This document shows positions 8,819 through 17,902 of a stretch of 64,000 nt of DNA, one piece after another. The stretch is from Paraburkholderia fungorum. Lineage in GTDB: Bacteria; Pseudomonadota; Gammaproteobacteria; Burkholderiales; Burkholderiaceae. A model generated the notes under the pieces. That model did not search any database. It was given only the letters and a program-made list of their open reading frames with translations, and had not been told where the DNA came from. The position numbers were made by a program, and so were the translations under genes. Within the stretch, counting starts at the first letter, position 1, and the number at the start of each line of letters is the position of its first letter. Location: NCBI RefSeq assembly GCF_900099835.1, contig NZ_FNKP01000001.1, positions 2,294,001 to 2,358,000 on the forward strand. The letters are read 5' to 3'.

Positions 8819-9049
8819 ATGACAGCATCGGCATTCCCCGGCGAATCGATTGATCTGCAGATCGCCGATCTTTTAAGCGAAGTCCATTTTCCGGCCAACA
8901 AGGACGCTTTAGTCGATGCCGCGCGCGAAGCCGGCGCGAGTAACGAACTGCTGTCGATGCTCGACGGCATGCCCGAACAGGATTACGCGGACATCGACTC
9001 GGTCACGCGTCTGGTCGCGGGAAATTACGGACCCGGTCTAGGCTCGTGA
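8819..9049 (+). CDS. DUF2795 domain protein
   Basis: 76 aa from the ATG at 8819, with GGAG nine bases upstream. The sequence IDLQIADLLSEVHFPANKDALVDAAREAGASNELLSMLDGMPEQDYADIDSVTRLV (interrupted here only by wording, about residues 10-65) fits the small helical DUF2795 family, which carries a central 'hFPAsKdeLi..A...ga' motif. The function is unknown; members are common as short stand-alone cytosolic proteins in Burkholderiales. Confidence 0.8.
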   Translation: MTASAFPGESIDLQIADLLSEVHFPANKDALVDAAREAGASNELLSMLDGMPEQDYADIDSVTRLVAGNYGPGLGS

Positions 9050-9111
9050 TCCAGAAAGAAGGAGCGGGGATAAACCCCGCTCACGTCAGCATCAAAACGC
9101 TCAGCAACTCT

Positions 9112-10188
9112 TCACGCCGACGACGCCGCCACGATCCGTGTGCGCGGCACCTTCGGCAAGCGACGCGCCGCATCTCGCGGCAGCGTGACCTCGGCAGGCG
9201 CCGCAGACACTGAACGCGTCCGGACATCGGCGTTAGCCATCGGCTCCGCTGCGACCCGCGCGGGCGCGATCACGCGCGGCGACCGCGCTGGCGGGCTGGT
9301 CTGCTGAAAATGCTCGACGAGGTGGTCGATAAACGTGCGCACCTTCGCCGGCAAATGAAGACGGCTCGGATACGCAATCGTGATTTCAACCTGCGGCAGC
9401 CGGTAATCGGTGAGCAAAGGCACGAGCCGCCCCGACGCCAGATCCCGCCCGATCAGGTAACTCGGCAGAATCGCCACGCCCATGCCGAGCAACGCGAATT
9501 GCCGCAACATCTCCGTATTGTTCGCGCCGATCGCATTGCCGGGGCGCACGCGAATGTCACCGCCATCGGGGCCCGTGAATACCCTTTCCTCGCCGCCGTG
9601 TTCGGACGGCCGCGCAAGACACGGATGATTCAGCAGATGCTCGGGACGCGTCGGCGTGCCGTGTTGAGCGAGATAAGCGGGGGTCGCGCAGACGGTCATG
9701 TAGCCAGTGGTCAGCCGTCGCGTGACGATGCTGCCGCTGCGCATATGCCGCGTCGCCAGAATGCCGACGTCGAAACCTTCCTCGACCAGATCGACCTGGC
9801 GGTCCGCGAGCGTGACGTCCGGCATCACGTCCGGATAACGCGCCGCGTACGACTGCACCACCGGCGCGAGCGTATGCAGCCCGAACACCACCGGCGCGAC
9901 GATCCGCAACGTGCCCACCGGCTCGTGATTACGCGCGACCACCATCTGCTCGACGCCTTCGAGGTCGTCGAGAATGTGCCGCACACGTTCGAGGTAAGTC
10001 CGGCCCGCTTCGGTCAGCGAAAGACGGCGCGTGGTGCGGTTGAGCAGCCGGGTGCCGAGACGCGCTTCGAGATCGGCCACGTGCCGCGTGATGACCGCCG
10101 TAGACAGATCCAGCGCACTGGACGCGCCGACGAAACTGCCGAGGTCCGCCACCTTGACGAATACGCGCATCGACTGAAGTTGATTCAT
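9112..10188 (-). CDS. LysR-family regulator with extended C-terminus
   Basis: 358 aa from the ATG at 10186-10188 (MNQLQSMRVFVKVADLGSFVGA). It is of the transcription-factor type often annotated DhcR/AaeR-like: HTH residues 1-60 (LDLSTAVITRHVADLEARLG) and effector domain about 90-290. Typical members end near residue 300; here a Pro/Ala/Arg-rich tail of roughly 55 residues follows HLVEHFQQTSPPARSP. The next gene to the right is a small membrane protein transcribed divergently. The target is unknown. Confidence 0.85.
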   Translation of the reverse strand: MNQLQSMRVFVKVADLGSFVGASSALDLSTAVITRHVADLEARLGTRLLNRTTRRLSLTEAGRTYLERVRHILDDLEGVEQMVVARNHEPVGTLRIVAPVVFGLHTLAPVVQSYAARYPDVMPDVTLADRQVDLVEEGFDVGILATRHMRSGSIVTRRLTTGYMTVCATPAYLAQHGTPTRPEHLLNHPCLARPSEHGGEERVFTGPDGGDIRVRPGNAIGANNTEMLRQFALLGMGVAILPSYLIGRDLASGRLVPLLTDYRLPQVEITIAYPSRLHLPAKVRTFIDHLVEHFQQTSPPARSPRVIAPARVAAEPMANADVRTRSVSAAPAEVTLPRDAARRLPKVPRTRIVAASSA

Positions 10189-10365
10189 GGGACCGCTCCT
10201 GCCACGGTAACGCCGGGCCGGCGCAACGCTGCCGCCTGTGTCGACCCGCACGGCAAGGCGCGCGCGGATTTGCCCAACGTTCCGATTGTAGCTAGCGGAT
10301 CATGTCCCAACCCTGACCCGAAGATGACATTCCGGTCAGGTTGGCGACGCGCCCATTTCATAATT

Positions 10366-10380
10366 TGTTGCAAAGCAACA
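10366..10380. promoter_or_regulatory. Short palindrome in the LysR/small-protein divergent region
   Basis: TGTTGC-AAA-GCAACA lies between the LysR gene and the divergent 70-aa gene, close to AT-rich promoter-like sequence (TATAAA downstream). It could be an operator, but the element is short. Confidence 0.25.
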
Positions 10381-10450
10381 TTGCGGCTTTTCGACTAGGT
10401 ATAAACCCTAGTATTTTGGTACCATAGCGTCCGAAAGGAAATCAATCGCT

Positions 10451-10663
10451 ATGACACCTCGTTTTCAACTGATCGAAAAAATCGCGTTTTCGCTGGTTTG
10501 CTGGTCCGCCGCAGCCTGTTCGGCCTTCATCGCCTACGAGCGATGCCCGGACATCAAGGTCGTTCTGCATGCCGGAGAAGAAGTCCTGCGCTACAGCGGC
10601 GAGTATTCGCTCGCCTGCGCGACGCCGTCTACCGACGTTTGCGGCCAGCTTCCGGTCAACTGA
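10451..10663 (+). CDS. Small membrane or secreted protein of unknown function
   Basis: 70 aa, with AAGGAAA before the start. Residues 8-28 (IEKIAFSLVCWSAAACSAFIA) form one hydrophobic segment, signal peptide or membrane anchor. The remainder contains four cysteines, two of them in the short C-terminal stretch SLACATPSTDVCGQLPVN, which could form disulfides in the periplasm. No family was recognised. Confidence 0.5.
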   Translation: MTPRFQLIEKIAFSLVCWSAAACSAFIAYERCPDIKVVLHAGEEVLRYSGEYSLACATPSTDVCGQLPVN

Positions 10664-10812
10664 TCTGATTGATTGGCGGCGGCGGGCAGGACCGCTGTAG
10701 CAGGGTCTGCCGCACTCCAGCCGCGCTTCTCGATATCGCCCGCAGAAAATCACCGGCTACGCGCACCCAGCCACACTGCAACTAAAGGCAGTTCCGCGGG
10801 CGAACTTCCCGC

Positions 10813-11430
10813 TCACGCATCGCGCCCGAACACCACACGCGCGAAAAATCCCGCCAGCACTTTTTCGGCCATCTCCGCAGGCACATTCTGCGGATCGATG
10901 ATGTGAAAAAACTGCACGCCGTCGCACAAACCCATCAGGCCGATTGCCAGTTGCTCTGGCTCGATCAGCATCGGCGTGCCGACTCGCGCCGAGAATTCGC
11001 GGACATAAGCGCCCAACTGCTCCAGCTTTTCGTGCATGAATGCGTTGAAACGCAGCCGGAAGCGACCATCGCGCACGGCCAGCAGCTTCGCCTCGACCCA
11101 CAGCAAAAAGCATTTATTCTCGCGATACAGGTTGCTGTAGTAGTTCAGCACGCGCGTTTCCATTTCCTCACGCGACGCCGCGCTCTCGAAGATCGCGTGC
11201 AAGCCAGCCTGCATCGTCTCGTGATCGCGCCGCAATAGTTCGAGAAACAGTTCGTTCTTGCTGCGGAAGTTCGAGTAGAACGCACCGCGCGTGTAACCTG
11301 CCGCCCCGGCGATGTCCTCGACACTCGCCGCGACAAAGCCCTTCTTCATAAAAATCGCTTGCGCAGCATCGAGCAGGCGCTCGCGCGTCTGGTCTTTGCT
11401 CTGCTCGCGGGTCAGTCGTTGCCGTTTCAT
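10813..11430 (-). CDS. TetR-family repressor of the adjacent RND efflux operon
   Basis: 205 aa. The N-terminal HTH (RERLLDAAQAIFMKKGFVAASVEDIAGAAGYTRGAFYSNF, about residues 17-56) is of the AcrR/TtgR type, and the C-terminal ligand domain resembles TetR_C efflux regulators (LLWVEAKLLAVRDGRFRLRF). It is divergent from the RND membrane-fusion gene, with a good operator candidate at 11473-11500. I infer that it represses the efflux operon and itself until a toxic ligand binds. Confidence 0.85.
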   Translation of the reverse strand: MKRQRLTREQSKDQTRERLLDAAQAIFMKKGFVAASVEDIAGAAGYTRGAFYSNFRSKNELFLELLRRDHETMQAGLHAIFESAASREEMETRVLNYYSNLYRENKCFLLWVEAKLLAVRDGRFRLRFNAFMHEKLEQLGAYVREFSARVGTPMLIEPEQLAIGLMGLCDGVQFFHIIDPQNVPAEMAEKVLAGFFARVVFGRDA

Positions 11431-11472
11431 GGGCGCCAGTCTAGCACCGAAAAGAATTCCAATTCACTTCGA

Positions 11473-11500
11473 CATTCAAATACAGGTGTGTATTAGAATG
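11473..11500. promoter_or_regulatory. TetR-type operator between repressor and efflux operon
   Basis: The 12-base arms CATTCAAATACA and TGTATTAGAATG are reverse complements except at one position and are separated by GGTG. Outer partial arms ACTTCGA and TCGAAGT flank the core. The site lies 43 bases before the TetR start and about 115 before the MFP start, where it could control both promoters. Confidence 0.7.
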
Positions 11501-11615
11501 CAGAAAGTCATTCGAAGTCAGACGTGTATGCGAATTGCATAATCCGCTTACAAGCCTTTGCTGGCGGGCCGCTGCGGCTTGCCGTGTTCGTTCGCTGTCT
11601 CCTGTTGGGGTAATT

Positions 11616-12794
11616 GTGAAGCGTCCCGGTTTTCCCGCATCGTCGCCGATGCGCCAGCAGTTCCGCGGCTTTTTGAAGCGCTCCGCCTTCGTGTTTGCGA
11701 TGGCAGGTTTCGTTGTAATCAGCGCGTGTTCGAAGAAGGAAGCGGCAGCGCCCGAGCCGCGCCCGGTTGTCGCGCTTGCCGTCCATGCGGACGGCAATTC
11801 GATGCAGGCCGCGTCGTTGCCCGGCGAGATACAGGCGCGTTATTCGACGCCGCTGTCGTTTCGCGTCAACGGCAAGATCATTGAGCGGCGCGTGCGTCTC
11901 GGCGATGTCGTGAAAGCCGGTCAGGTCGTCGCCCAACTCGATCCCGCCGACGCGCAGAAAAATGCCGCCAGTTCGCAGGCGCAACTCGACGCCGCGCAGC
12001 ACGGCCTGGTGTTCGCGAAACAGCAGCTAGACCGCGACCAGGCGCAGGCGAAAGAGAATCTGATCTCGCAGGCGCAACTCGAACAGACCACTAACGCTTA
12101 CGCTTCCGCGCTCGCACAGCGCGATCAGGCCCAGCAGCAGGTAGCGTTGTCGAAGAACCAGTTGCAGTACACCTCGCTGGTCGTCGGTCATGACGGCGTG
12201 ATTACGGGCGAACAGGCTGACACGGGGCAAAACGTGTCCGCGGGTCAGGCCGTGTACAACCTCGCGTGGAGCGGCGACGTCGACGTGATTTGCGACGTGC
12301 CGGAGAGCGCGCTGGCCTCGTTCGCCATCGGACAAAGTGCGAACGTCACGCTCGCGGCGCTGCCGGGGCGCAAGTTCATGGCGCGCGTGCGCGAATTGTC
12401 GCCGGCCGCCGATCCGCAAAGCCGCACTTATCGCGCGCGTCTTACGCTCCTGCAGCCCGGCCCGGACGTGCGTCTTGGCATGACCGCCGACATCGCGCCG
12501 ATCTCATCACCGTCATCGTCGAACGGTCAGGCGGATCAGCACGGTTCGTTCACGCTGCCCGTCACCGCGTTGTTCCACCAGGGCCAGCAACCGGCCGTAT
12601 GGATCGTGCGCGCCAACGACAATGCGCTCGAACTGCGCCGCGTCACCGTGGTCCGCTATACCGAGCGCACCGTCGTCGTCAGTCAGGGGCTGAGCGACGG
12701 TGAACGCGTCGTCCTGCAAGGTGTGCATACGGTAAGCGCTGGCGAAAAAGTCCGCGTGATCGCGCCGCTGCATCCCGAGGATTTCGCTTCATGA
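11616..12794 (+). CDS. RND efflux periplasmic adaptor (membrane fusion) lipoprotein
   Basis: 392 aa from GTG 11616, which has TTGGGG upstream; the more 5' reading frame to 11535 is not needed. A lipoprotein signal is seen (FLKRSAFVFAMAGFVVISAC, lipobox ISAC followed by SKKE). Biotinyl-lipoyl-like half-motifs (VNGKIIERRVRLGDVVKAGQ; VVGHDGVITG) flank an alpha-helical hairpin rich in Gln/Ala (about 120-185), then beta-barrel and membrane-proximal domains follow. It joins the inner-membrane pump to the outer-membrane channel. Its last four bases overlap the start of the pump gene (ATGA). Confidence 0.9.
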   Translation: MKRPGFPASSPMRQQFRGFLKRSAFVFAMAGFVVISACSKKEAAAPEPRPVVALAVHADGNSMQAASLPGEIQARYSTPLSFRVNGKIIERRVRLGDVVKAGQVVAQLDPADAQKNAASSQAQLDAAQHGLVFAKQQLDRDQAQAKENLISQAQLEQTTNAYASALAQRDQAQQQVALSKNQLQYTSLVVGHDGVITGEQADTGQNVSAGQAVYNLAWSGDVDVICDVPESALASFAIGQSANVTLAALPGRKFMARVRELSPAADPQSRTYRARLTLLQPGPDVRLGMTADIAPISSPSSSNGQADQHGSFTLPVTALFHQGQQPAVWIVRANDNALELRRVTVVRYTERTVVVSQGLSDGERVVLQGVHTVSAGEKVRVIAPLHPEDFAS

Positions 12795-15700
12795 GCACGC
12801 CCCATGAAGAGGGACGCTTCAACCTGTCCGCGTGGGCGTTGCGTCACCAGGCGCTGGTCGTTTTCCTGATCGCGCTTGCCACCGCGTTCGGTATCCTCGC
12901 CTACTCGCGGCTCGCCCAATCCGAAGACCCGCCCTTCACGTTCCGCGTGATGGTGATCCGCACGTTCTGGCCCGGCGCGACCGCGCGGCAGGTGCAGGAA
13001 CAGGTGACGGACCGCATCGGCCGCACGCTGCAGGCAACGCCCGCCGTCGATTTCGTGCGCAGCTACTCGCGCCCCGGCGAATCGCTGATGTTCTTCTCGA
13101 TGAAAGACTCGGCGCCGGTCAAGGACGTACCCGAAACGTGGTACCAGGTGCGCAAGAAAGTCGGCGATATCGCGAGCACGCTGCCGCAAGGCATTCAGGG
13201 CCCGTTCTTCAACGACGAATTCGGCGACGTCTACACCAACATCTACACGCTCGAAGGCGACGGTTTTTCGCCCGCGCAACTGCACGACTACGCGGACCAG
13301 CTCCGCACGGTGCTGCTGCGCGTGCCGGGCGTCGGCAAGGTCGATTATTTCGGCGACCCCGACCAGCACATCTACATCGAGATCGCCAACACGCAACTCA
13401 CGCGTCTCGGCATCTCGCCGCAGCAACTCGGCCAGGCGATCAACTCGCAGAACAGCGTCGCGCCGGCCGGCACGCTGACCACCACCGACGACCGCGTGTT
13501 CGTGCGCCCCACCGGCCAGTTCAACGACGTCAACGCGCTCGCCGACACGCTGATCCGCATCAACAACCGCTCGTTCCGGCTCGGCGATATCGCGACCATC
13601 AAGCGCGGTTACGACGACCCGACCGTCACGCAGATGCGCTTCGGCGGCAAGGCCGTGCTCGGCATCGGCGTGACAATGCAGGATGGCGGCGACGTGATCC
13701 GCCTCGGCAAGGCGCTCGATCAGCAGATGGGGCCGTTGCGCGCGGCGTTACCGGTCGGCTTGCATCTGGTCGAGGTGTCGAGCATGCCGCACGCGGTCGC
13801 GCGTTCGGTCGACGACTTCCTCGAAGCGGTCGCCGAAGCCGTCGCGATCGTGCTGGTGGTCAGCCTCGTGTCGCTCGGTGTGCGCACCGGCATGGTGGTC
13901 GTGATCTCGATCCCGGTCGTGCTCGCCCTCACGGCACTGTGCATGTATCTGTTCGATATCGGTTTGCACAAGGTGTCGCTCGGCACATTGGTGCTGGCGC
14001 TTGGACTGCTGGTCGACGACGCGATCATCGCGGTCGAAATGATGTCGGTGAAACTGGAGCAAGGCTGGAACCGCACGCGGGCGGCAGCATTTGCGTACAC
14101 CAGCACCGCGTTTCCGATGCTGACCGGCACGCTCGTCACCGTGTCCGGCTTCCTGCCGATCGCGCTGGCCAAATCGAGCACCGGCGAATACACGCGCTCG
14201 ATCTTCGAGGTATCGGCGATCGCGCTGATCGCGTCGTGGCTCGCCGCGGTCGTACTGATTCCGCTGCTCGGCTACCACCTGCTGCCTGAGCGCAAACGTG
14301 AAGCGCACGAAGCCCATCTCGCCGACGACCACGAACACGATATCTACGACACGCGCTTTTACAGGCGTCTGCGCGGCTGGATCGGCTGGTGTATCGAGCG
14401 GCGCTTCATCGTGCTCGCGATCACCGTGGTGCTGTTCGCGCTGGCCATGGCGGGCTTCACGCTCGTGCCGCAGCAGTTCTTCCCGAGTTCGGACCGTCCT
14501 GAATTGCTGGTCGACGTGCGTCTGCCCGAGGGTGCTTCGTTCGAAGCCACGCTGCGTCAGGCGCAACGCCTCGAAAAAACCCTTGTGGGAAGGCCTGAAA
14601 TCGATCACACGGTGAGTTTCGTCGGCACCGGTGCGCCGCGTTTTTATCTGCCACTCGACCAGCAATTGCAGCAGCCCAATTTCGCGCAGTTCGTGATTAC
14701 GGCGAAGTCGGTGAAGGATCGCGAGAAGCTCGCACAGTGGCTCGACCCGCAATTGCGCGACAACTTCCCGGCGATTCGCACGCGTCTGTCGCGGCTGGAA
14801 AACGGGCCGCCGGTCGGTTATCCAGTGCAGTTCCGCGTGAGCGGCGACGACATCGCCACCGTGCGCTCCATCGCCGATCGCGTCGCCGCGACGATGCGCG
14901 CCACGCGCGGCACGAGCAACGTGCAATTCGACTGGGACGAACCCGCCGAACGCTCGGTGCGCTTCGAAGTCGATCAGACGAAAGCGCGCGAACTCGGCGT
15001 GAGTTCCGAAGACATTTCGAGCTTCCTCGCGATGACGCTGTCCGGTTACACCGTCACGCAATACCGTGAGCGTGACAAGCTGATCAGCGTCGATTTGCGG
15101 GCGCCGAAAGCGGAGCGCGTCGACCCGTCGCGGCTCGTCACGCTCGCGATGCCGACGCCCAACGGCCCGGTGCCGCTCGGCACGCTCGGCCACCTGCGCA
15201 ACGATCTCGAATACGGCGTGATCTGGGAGCGCGACCGTCAGCCGACCATCACTGTGCAGTCCGACGTTACCGGCGGCGCGCAAGGCATCGACGTCACGCA
15301 TGCGGTGGACCGCGCGTTGGGCCAGATTCGCGGCACGCTGCCGGTCGGTTACCGGATCGAAGTGGGCGGCTCGGTTGAGGAAAGCGGCAAGGGCCAAACC
15401 TCGATCTACGCGCAGATTCCGATCATGGTGATCGCCGTGCTGACCTTGCTGATGATCCAGCTGCAAAGCTTCGCGCGCGTGCTGATGGTCGTGCTGACCG
15501 CGCCGCTCGGGCTGATCGGCGTCGTCATCACGCTGCTGCTGTTCGGCCAGCCGTTCGGCTTTGTCGCCATGCTTGGCGTGATCGCGATGTTCGGCATCAT
15601 CATGCGCAACTCGGTGATTCTTGTCGATCAGATCGAGCAGGACATCGCGTCGGGGCACAAGCGGTTCGACGCGATTGTCGGTGCAACCGTGCGGCGTTTC

Positions 15701-15922
15701 CGGCCCATCACGCTCACTGCCGCTGCTGCTGTGCTCGCGCTGATTCCGCTGTTGCGCTCGAATTTTTTCGGCCCGATGGCGACCGCGTTGATGGGCGGCA
15801 TCACGAGCGCGACCATTCTGACGCTGTTCTATCTGCCCGCGTTGTACGCCGCATCGTTCAGGGTGCGCGGCGACGAGCGCGAGCCGCCGACCACGTCCGG
15901 CGCGACGCATACGGGGAATTGA
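12791..15922 (+). CDS. RND efflux pump, inner-membrane permease (HAE1-type)
   Basis: 1043 aa, full length for the AcrB/MexF superfamily. TM1 lies at about residues 20-40. Large periplasmic loops and the TM4 region LGTLVLALGLLVDDAIIAVEMM hold the acidic proton-relay residues (adjacent Asp-Asp). The second half repeats the fold after a cytoplasmic linker with LADDHEHDIYDTRFYRRLRGW. It is closest to the shorter multidrug members with a SEDPPFTFRVMVI opening. It is driven by proton motive force and coupled by a four-base overlap to the adaptor and by close spacing to the outer-membrane factor. Confidence 0.92.
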   Translation: MSTPHEEGRFNLSAWALRHQALVVFLIALATAFGILAYSRLAQSEDPPFTFRVMVIRTFWPGATARQVQEQVTDRIGRTLQATPAVDFVRSYSRPGESLMFFSMKDSAPVKDVPETWYQVRKKVGDIASTLPQGIQGPFFNDEFGDVYTNIYTLEGDGFSPAQLHDYADQLRTVLLRVPGVGKVDYFGDPDQHIYIEIANTQLTRLGISPQQLGQAINSQNSVAPAGTLTTTDDRVFVRPTGQFNDVNALADTLIRINNRSFRLGDIATIKRGYDDPTVTQMRFGGKAVLGIGVTMQDGGDVIRLGKALDQQMGPLRAALPVGLHLVEVSSMPHAVARSVDDFLEAVAEAVAIVLVVSLVSLGVRTGMVVVISIPVVLALTALCMYLFDIGLHKVSLGTLVLALGLLVDDAIIAVEMMSVKLEQGWNRTRAAAFAYTSTAFPMLTGTLVTVSGFLPIALAKSSTGEYTRSIFEVSAIALIASWLAAVVLIPLLGYHLLPERKREAHEAHLADDHEHDIYDTRFYRRLRGWIGWCIERRFIVLAITVVLFALAMAGFTLVPQQFFPSSDRPELLVDVRLPEGASFEATLRQAQRLEKTLVGRPEIDHTVSFVGTGAPRFYLPLDQQLQQPNFAQFVITAKSVKDREKLAQWLDPQLRDNFPAIRTRLSRLENGPPVGYPVQFRVSGDDIATVRSIADRVAATMRATRGTSNVQFDWDEPAERSVRFEVDQTKARELGVSSEDISSFLAMTLSGYTVTQYRERDKLISVDLRAPKAERVDPSRLVTLAMPTPNGPVPLGTLGHLRNDLEYGVIWERDRQPTITVQSDVTGGAQGIDVTHAVDRALGQIRGTLPVGYRIEVGGSVEESGKGQTSIYAQIPIMVIAVLTLLMIQLQSFARVLMVVLTAPLGLIGVVITLLLFGQPFGFVAMLGVIAMFGIIMRNSVILVDQIEQDIASGHKRFDAIVGATVRRFRPITLTAAAAVLALIPLLRSNFFGPMATALMGGITSATILTLFYLPALYAASFRVRGDEREPPTTSGATHTGN

Positions 15923-15924
15923 GC

Positions 15925-17442
15925 ATGGTGACTTTGGCAACTCTCCAGCGGCCGCGCTTTGGAAAACTCTCCTTGCTGGTTGCCGCCTGCATGCTCGCGG
16001 CCTGCTCGTTCGGACCAGGCGGCGAGCCGCCCGCGATGCCGCAACCCGCGCACTACGGCGCCGAAGCGCAACCGACGCAAACCGTCCCCGCGCAAGGCAT
16101 CACGCAGCAGTTCGTGACCGGCGCGAAGCCGGTGCCCGAATGGTGGAAGCTGTATCAATCGGACGCGTTGAACACGCTGGTCGACGAAGGCTTGCGCAAT
16201 AGCCCGACGCTCGCCGCCACCGATAAAAGCCTCGCCGCCGCACGCGAGCAATTGCGCGCGCAGGTCGGCAGTTCGATGTTGCCGACCATCGACGCAGGCG
16301 GCCAGGCGACCCGCAACCGGGCGCTGACCATTCCCGACCTCGGACCCAGCACCCTGCTCTACAACGTGTTTGTCGGCCAGTTGCAGGTGCATTACACGTT
16401 CGACCTGTTCGGCGCCGCGCGTCTGGCCGACGCCGCGCTGGCCGCACGCGTGAACGTGCAGGCGTATCAATTCGACGCGGCACGGCGCGCGCTCGCGGCC
16501 AATATCGTGACGGCGGCCATCACCAGCGCCGCACTGCACGCGCAGATCGACACCACCGAGCGGCTCGTGACCCTCGCCAACGAACAGGCGCGCGACACGC
16601 AGCGCCGTTACGCATTGGGCGCGGTTTCGCACAGCGATCAATTGAATGCGGAGCAAAGCGCGGCGAGCCTGTCCGCGAGCCTGCCTGGGCTCAGACAGCA
16701 ATGGCTGACCACGCGCCACGCGCTGGCTGTCCTGCTAGGCCGTACGCCCGACGCCGCACCGGACGACCTCGAGCTTGCGCAATTGCATGTGCCCGAGCAG
16801 GTGCCGGTCGTGGTGCCGTCTGAGTTGTTGCGCGCACGGCCGGACATCCAGGCCGCCGACGCCGCTTTGAAAGCCGCAGCTGCCGACGTCGGCGTGGCGA
16901 CTGCGCAGATGTTCCCGAGCCTGTCGCTGAGCGCGGCGATGGGCCAGGGCGGCTTTAGCTGGCCCGTGGCGCTCTCCGGTGCTGGAGCGATCTGGAGCAT
17001 CGGTGCATCGTTGTCACAGCCGCTGTTTCATGGCGGCGCGCTGTTTGCGCAGCGTCGCGCGGCGCAGGACACGTACGAGGCAACCGTCTCCCAATACAGG
17101 CAAACGGTGCTGGCCGCATTCCAGAATGTCGCCGACAGCCTCGCCGCGCTTCAACATGACGCACAGGCGCTCGACGCCGCGAACATCGCCACGCGCTCGG
17201 CGCACGGCATTTTCGTCGAGACATCGGGACGCTATAAGCTGGGTGCGTTGCCAGAGTCGTCTGTGCGTTCGGGCGAACAGCAATTCCGTAACGCGCAACT
17301 CGATGAAATCCGCTATACGAGCGCACGTTTGACAGACACGGCGGCGTTATTCCAGGCGATGGGTAATCCACCGGTTGACGATGTTCAAGGTGTGAAGGCG
17401 GCTGACGCGGGGGCTAAATCGACAGATGGAATCAGCAACTAA
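15925..17442 (+). CDS. NodT/OprM-family outer-membrane efflux lipoprotein
   Basis: 505 aa from ATG 15925, two bases after the pump's stop codon, with GGGGAA as ribosome-binding site. The signal sequence LSLLVAACMLAACSF has lipobox LAAC. Two outer-membrane efflux (TolC-like) repeats are visible, including the typical VPEWWKLYQSDALNTLVDEGLRNSPTL region and PSELLRARPDIQAADAALKAA. It forms the trimeric channel of the tripartite pump and completes the mfp-pump-channel operon. Confidence 0.9.
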   Translation: MVTLATLQRPRFGKLSLLVAACMLAACSFGPGGEPPAMPQPAHYGAEAQPTQTVPAQGITQQFVTGAKPVPEWWKLYQSDALNTLVDEGLRNSPTLAATDKSLAAAREQLRAQVGSSMLPTIDAGGQATRNRALTIPDLGPSTLLYNVFVGQLQVHYTFDLFGAARLADAALAARVNVQAYQFDAARRALAANIVTAAITSAALHAQIDTTERLVTLANEQARDTQRRYALGAVSHSDQLNAEQSAASLSASLPGLRQQWLTTRHALAVLLGRTPDAAPDDLELAQLHVPEQVPVVVPSELLRARPDIQAADAALKAAAADVGVATAQMFPSLSLSAAMGQGGFSWPVALSGAGAIWSIGASLSQPLFHGGALFAQRRAAQDTYEATVSQYRQTVLAAFQNVADSLAALQHDAQALDAANIATRSAHGIFVETSGRYKLGALPESSVRSGEQQFRNAQLDEIRYTSARLTDTAALFQAMGNPPVDDVQGVKAADAGAKSTDGISN

Positions 17443-17472
17443 ACCTGGGATTCCGTACTGAAGGCAGTCGAG

Positions 17473-17508
17473 TTATCCCCAGTTTGTGTTGACGAACCTG
17501 TTGAAAAC
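17473..17508. repeat. 36-bp DnaA-box-like repeat, copy 1
   Basis: It begins TTATCCCCAG and ends CCTGTTGAAAAC. It matches copy 2 at 30 of 36 positions; TAACACGTTGAG follows at an offset of 52 bases, as in the other copies. Confidence 0.6.
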
Positions 17509-17628
17509 TTTCTGATAACCCGGCTAACACGTTGAGCAGACTGGGATTTACCCAGGCGGTTCAGAATGAACCATTTGGGGCTGCCAGGCTATTTTTTCGC
17601 TGGATCGAAAGCCAGGGATGCCTCAACG

Positions 17629-17664
17629 TTATCCCCAGATTTTGTTGACAGATCTGTTGATAAC
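17629..17664. repeat. 36-bp DnaA-box-like repeat, copy 2
   Basis: It begins TTATCCCCAG and ends TCTGTTGATAAC, and matches copy 3 at 32 of 36 positions. TAAGTGCTTGA begins 52 bases after the repeat start, exactly as in copy 3. Confidence 0.65.
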
Positions 17665-17786
17665 TTCAACAGGTGTCGTGTAAGTGCTTGATGCGATTCG
17701 CTTTGCTGCCCGAAGACCTGGTGGAAACAAAGCGAGTCAATCTGGTGGCCTGATGCGCGGGAAAATGCCCGCTTTGGCGGGCCTGC

Positions 17787-17822
17787 TTATCCACAGATTT
17801 TGTTGAAAGCCCTGTTGATAAC
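17787..17822. repeat. 36-bp DnaA-box-like repeat, copy 3
   Basis: It begins with a perfect DnaA box TTATCCACA and ends CCTGTTGATAAC, so the two ends form an imperfect inverted repeat (TTATCCACAG / TTATCAACAG). The spacing to copy 2 is 158 bases and from copy 1 to 2 is 156. Confidence 0.65.
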
Positions 17823-17902
17823 GCCCGGAAATTCCACCTAAGTGCTTGAGCGCGCACCGGATTCAGCCACAGACGCGCTCACTGCCACGCACAGCAACGG
17901 CT

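Larger units (their letters stand above)
17443..17902. other. Structured, repeat-rich intergenic region with no gene
   Basis: This 460-base gap between the convergent efflux operon and lipid A acyltransferase gene holds three 36-bp repeats and several hairpins (CTGGG-ATTTA-CCCAG at about 17550; GGTTCA-GAA-TGAACC; CGCTTTG...CAAAGCG; GCCCGC-TTTG-GCGGGC). No convincing ORF is present. It may act as transcript ends for both flanking genes or carry a repeat family. Confidence 0.6.

Noticed and set aside
13748..15940. 730-aa open frame on the minus strand across the RND pump gene
   Set aside because: Arg/His/Asp-rich low-complexity translation typical of the antisense of a GC-rich gene; the opposite strand encodes a complete RND permease.
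17473..17822. CRISPR array (three 36-bp palindromic repeats)
   Set aside because: The intervals are about 120 bases and similar to each other in places, not 30-40-base unique spacers, and no cas gene is present.
17443..17902. Chromosomal replication origin
   Set aside because: Only one perfect DnaA box is present, there is no AT-rich unwinding element, and dnaA, dnaN, gidA or parAB are not nearby.
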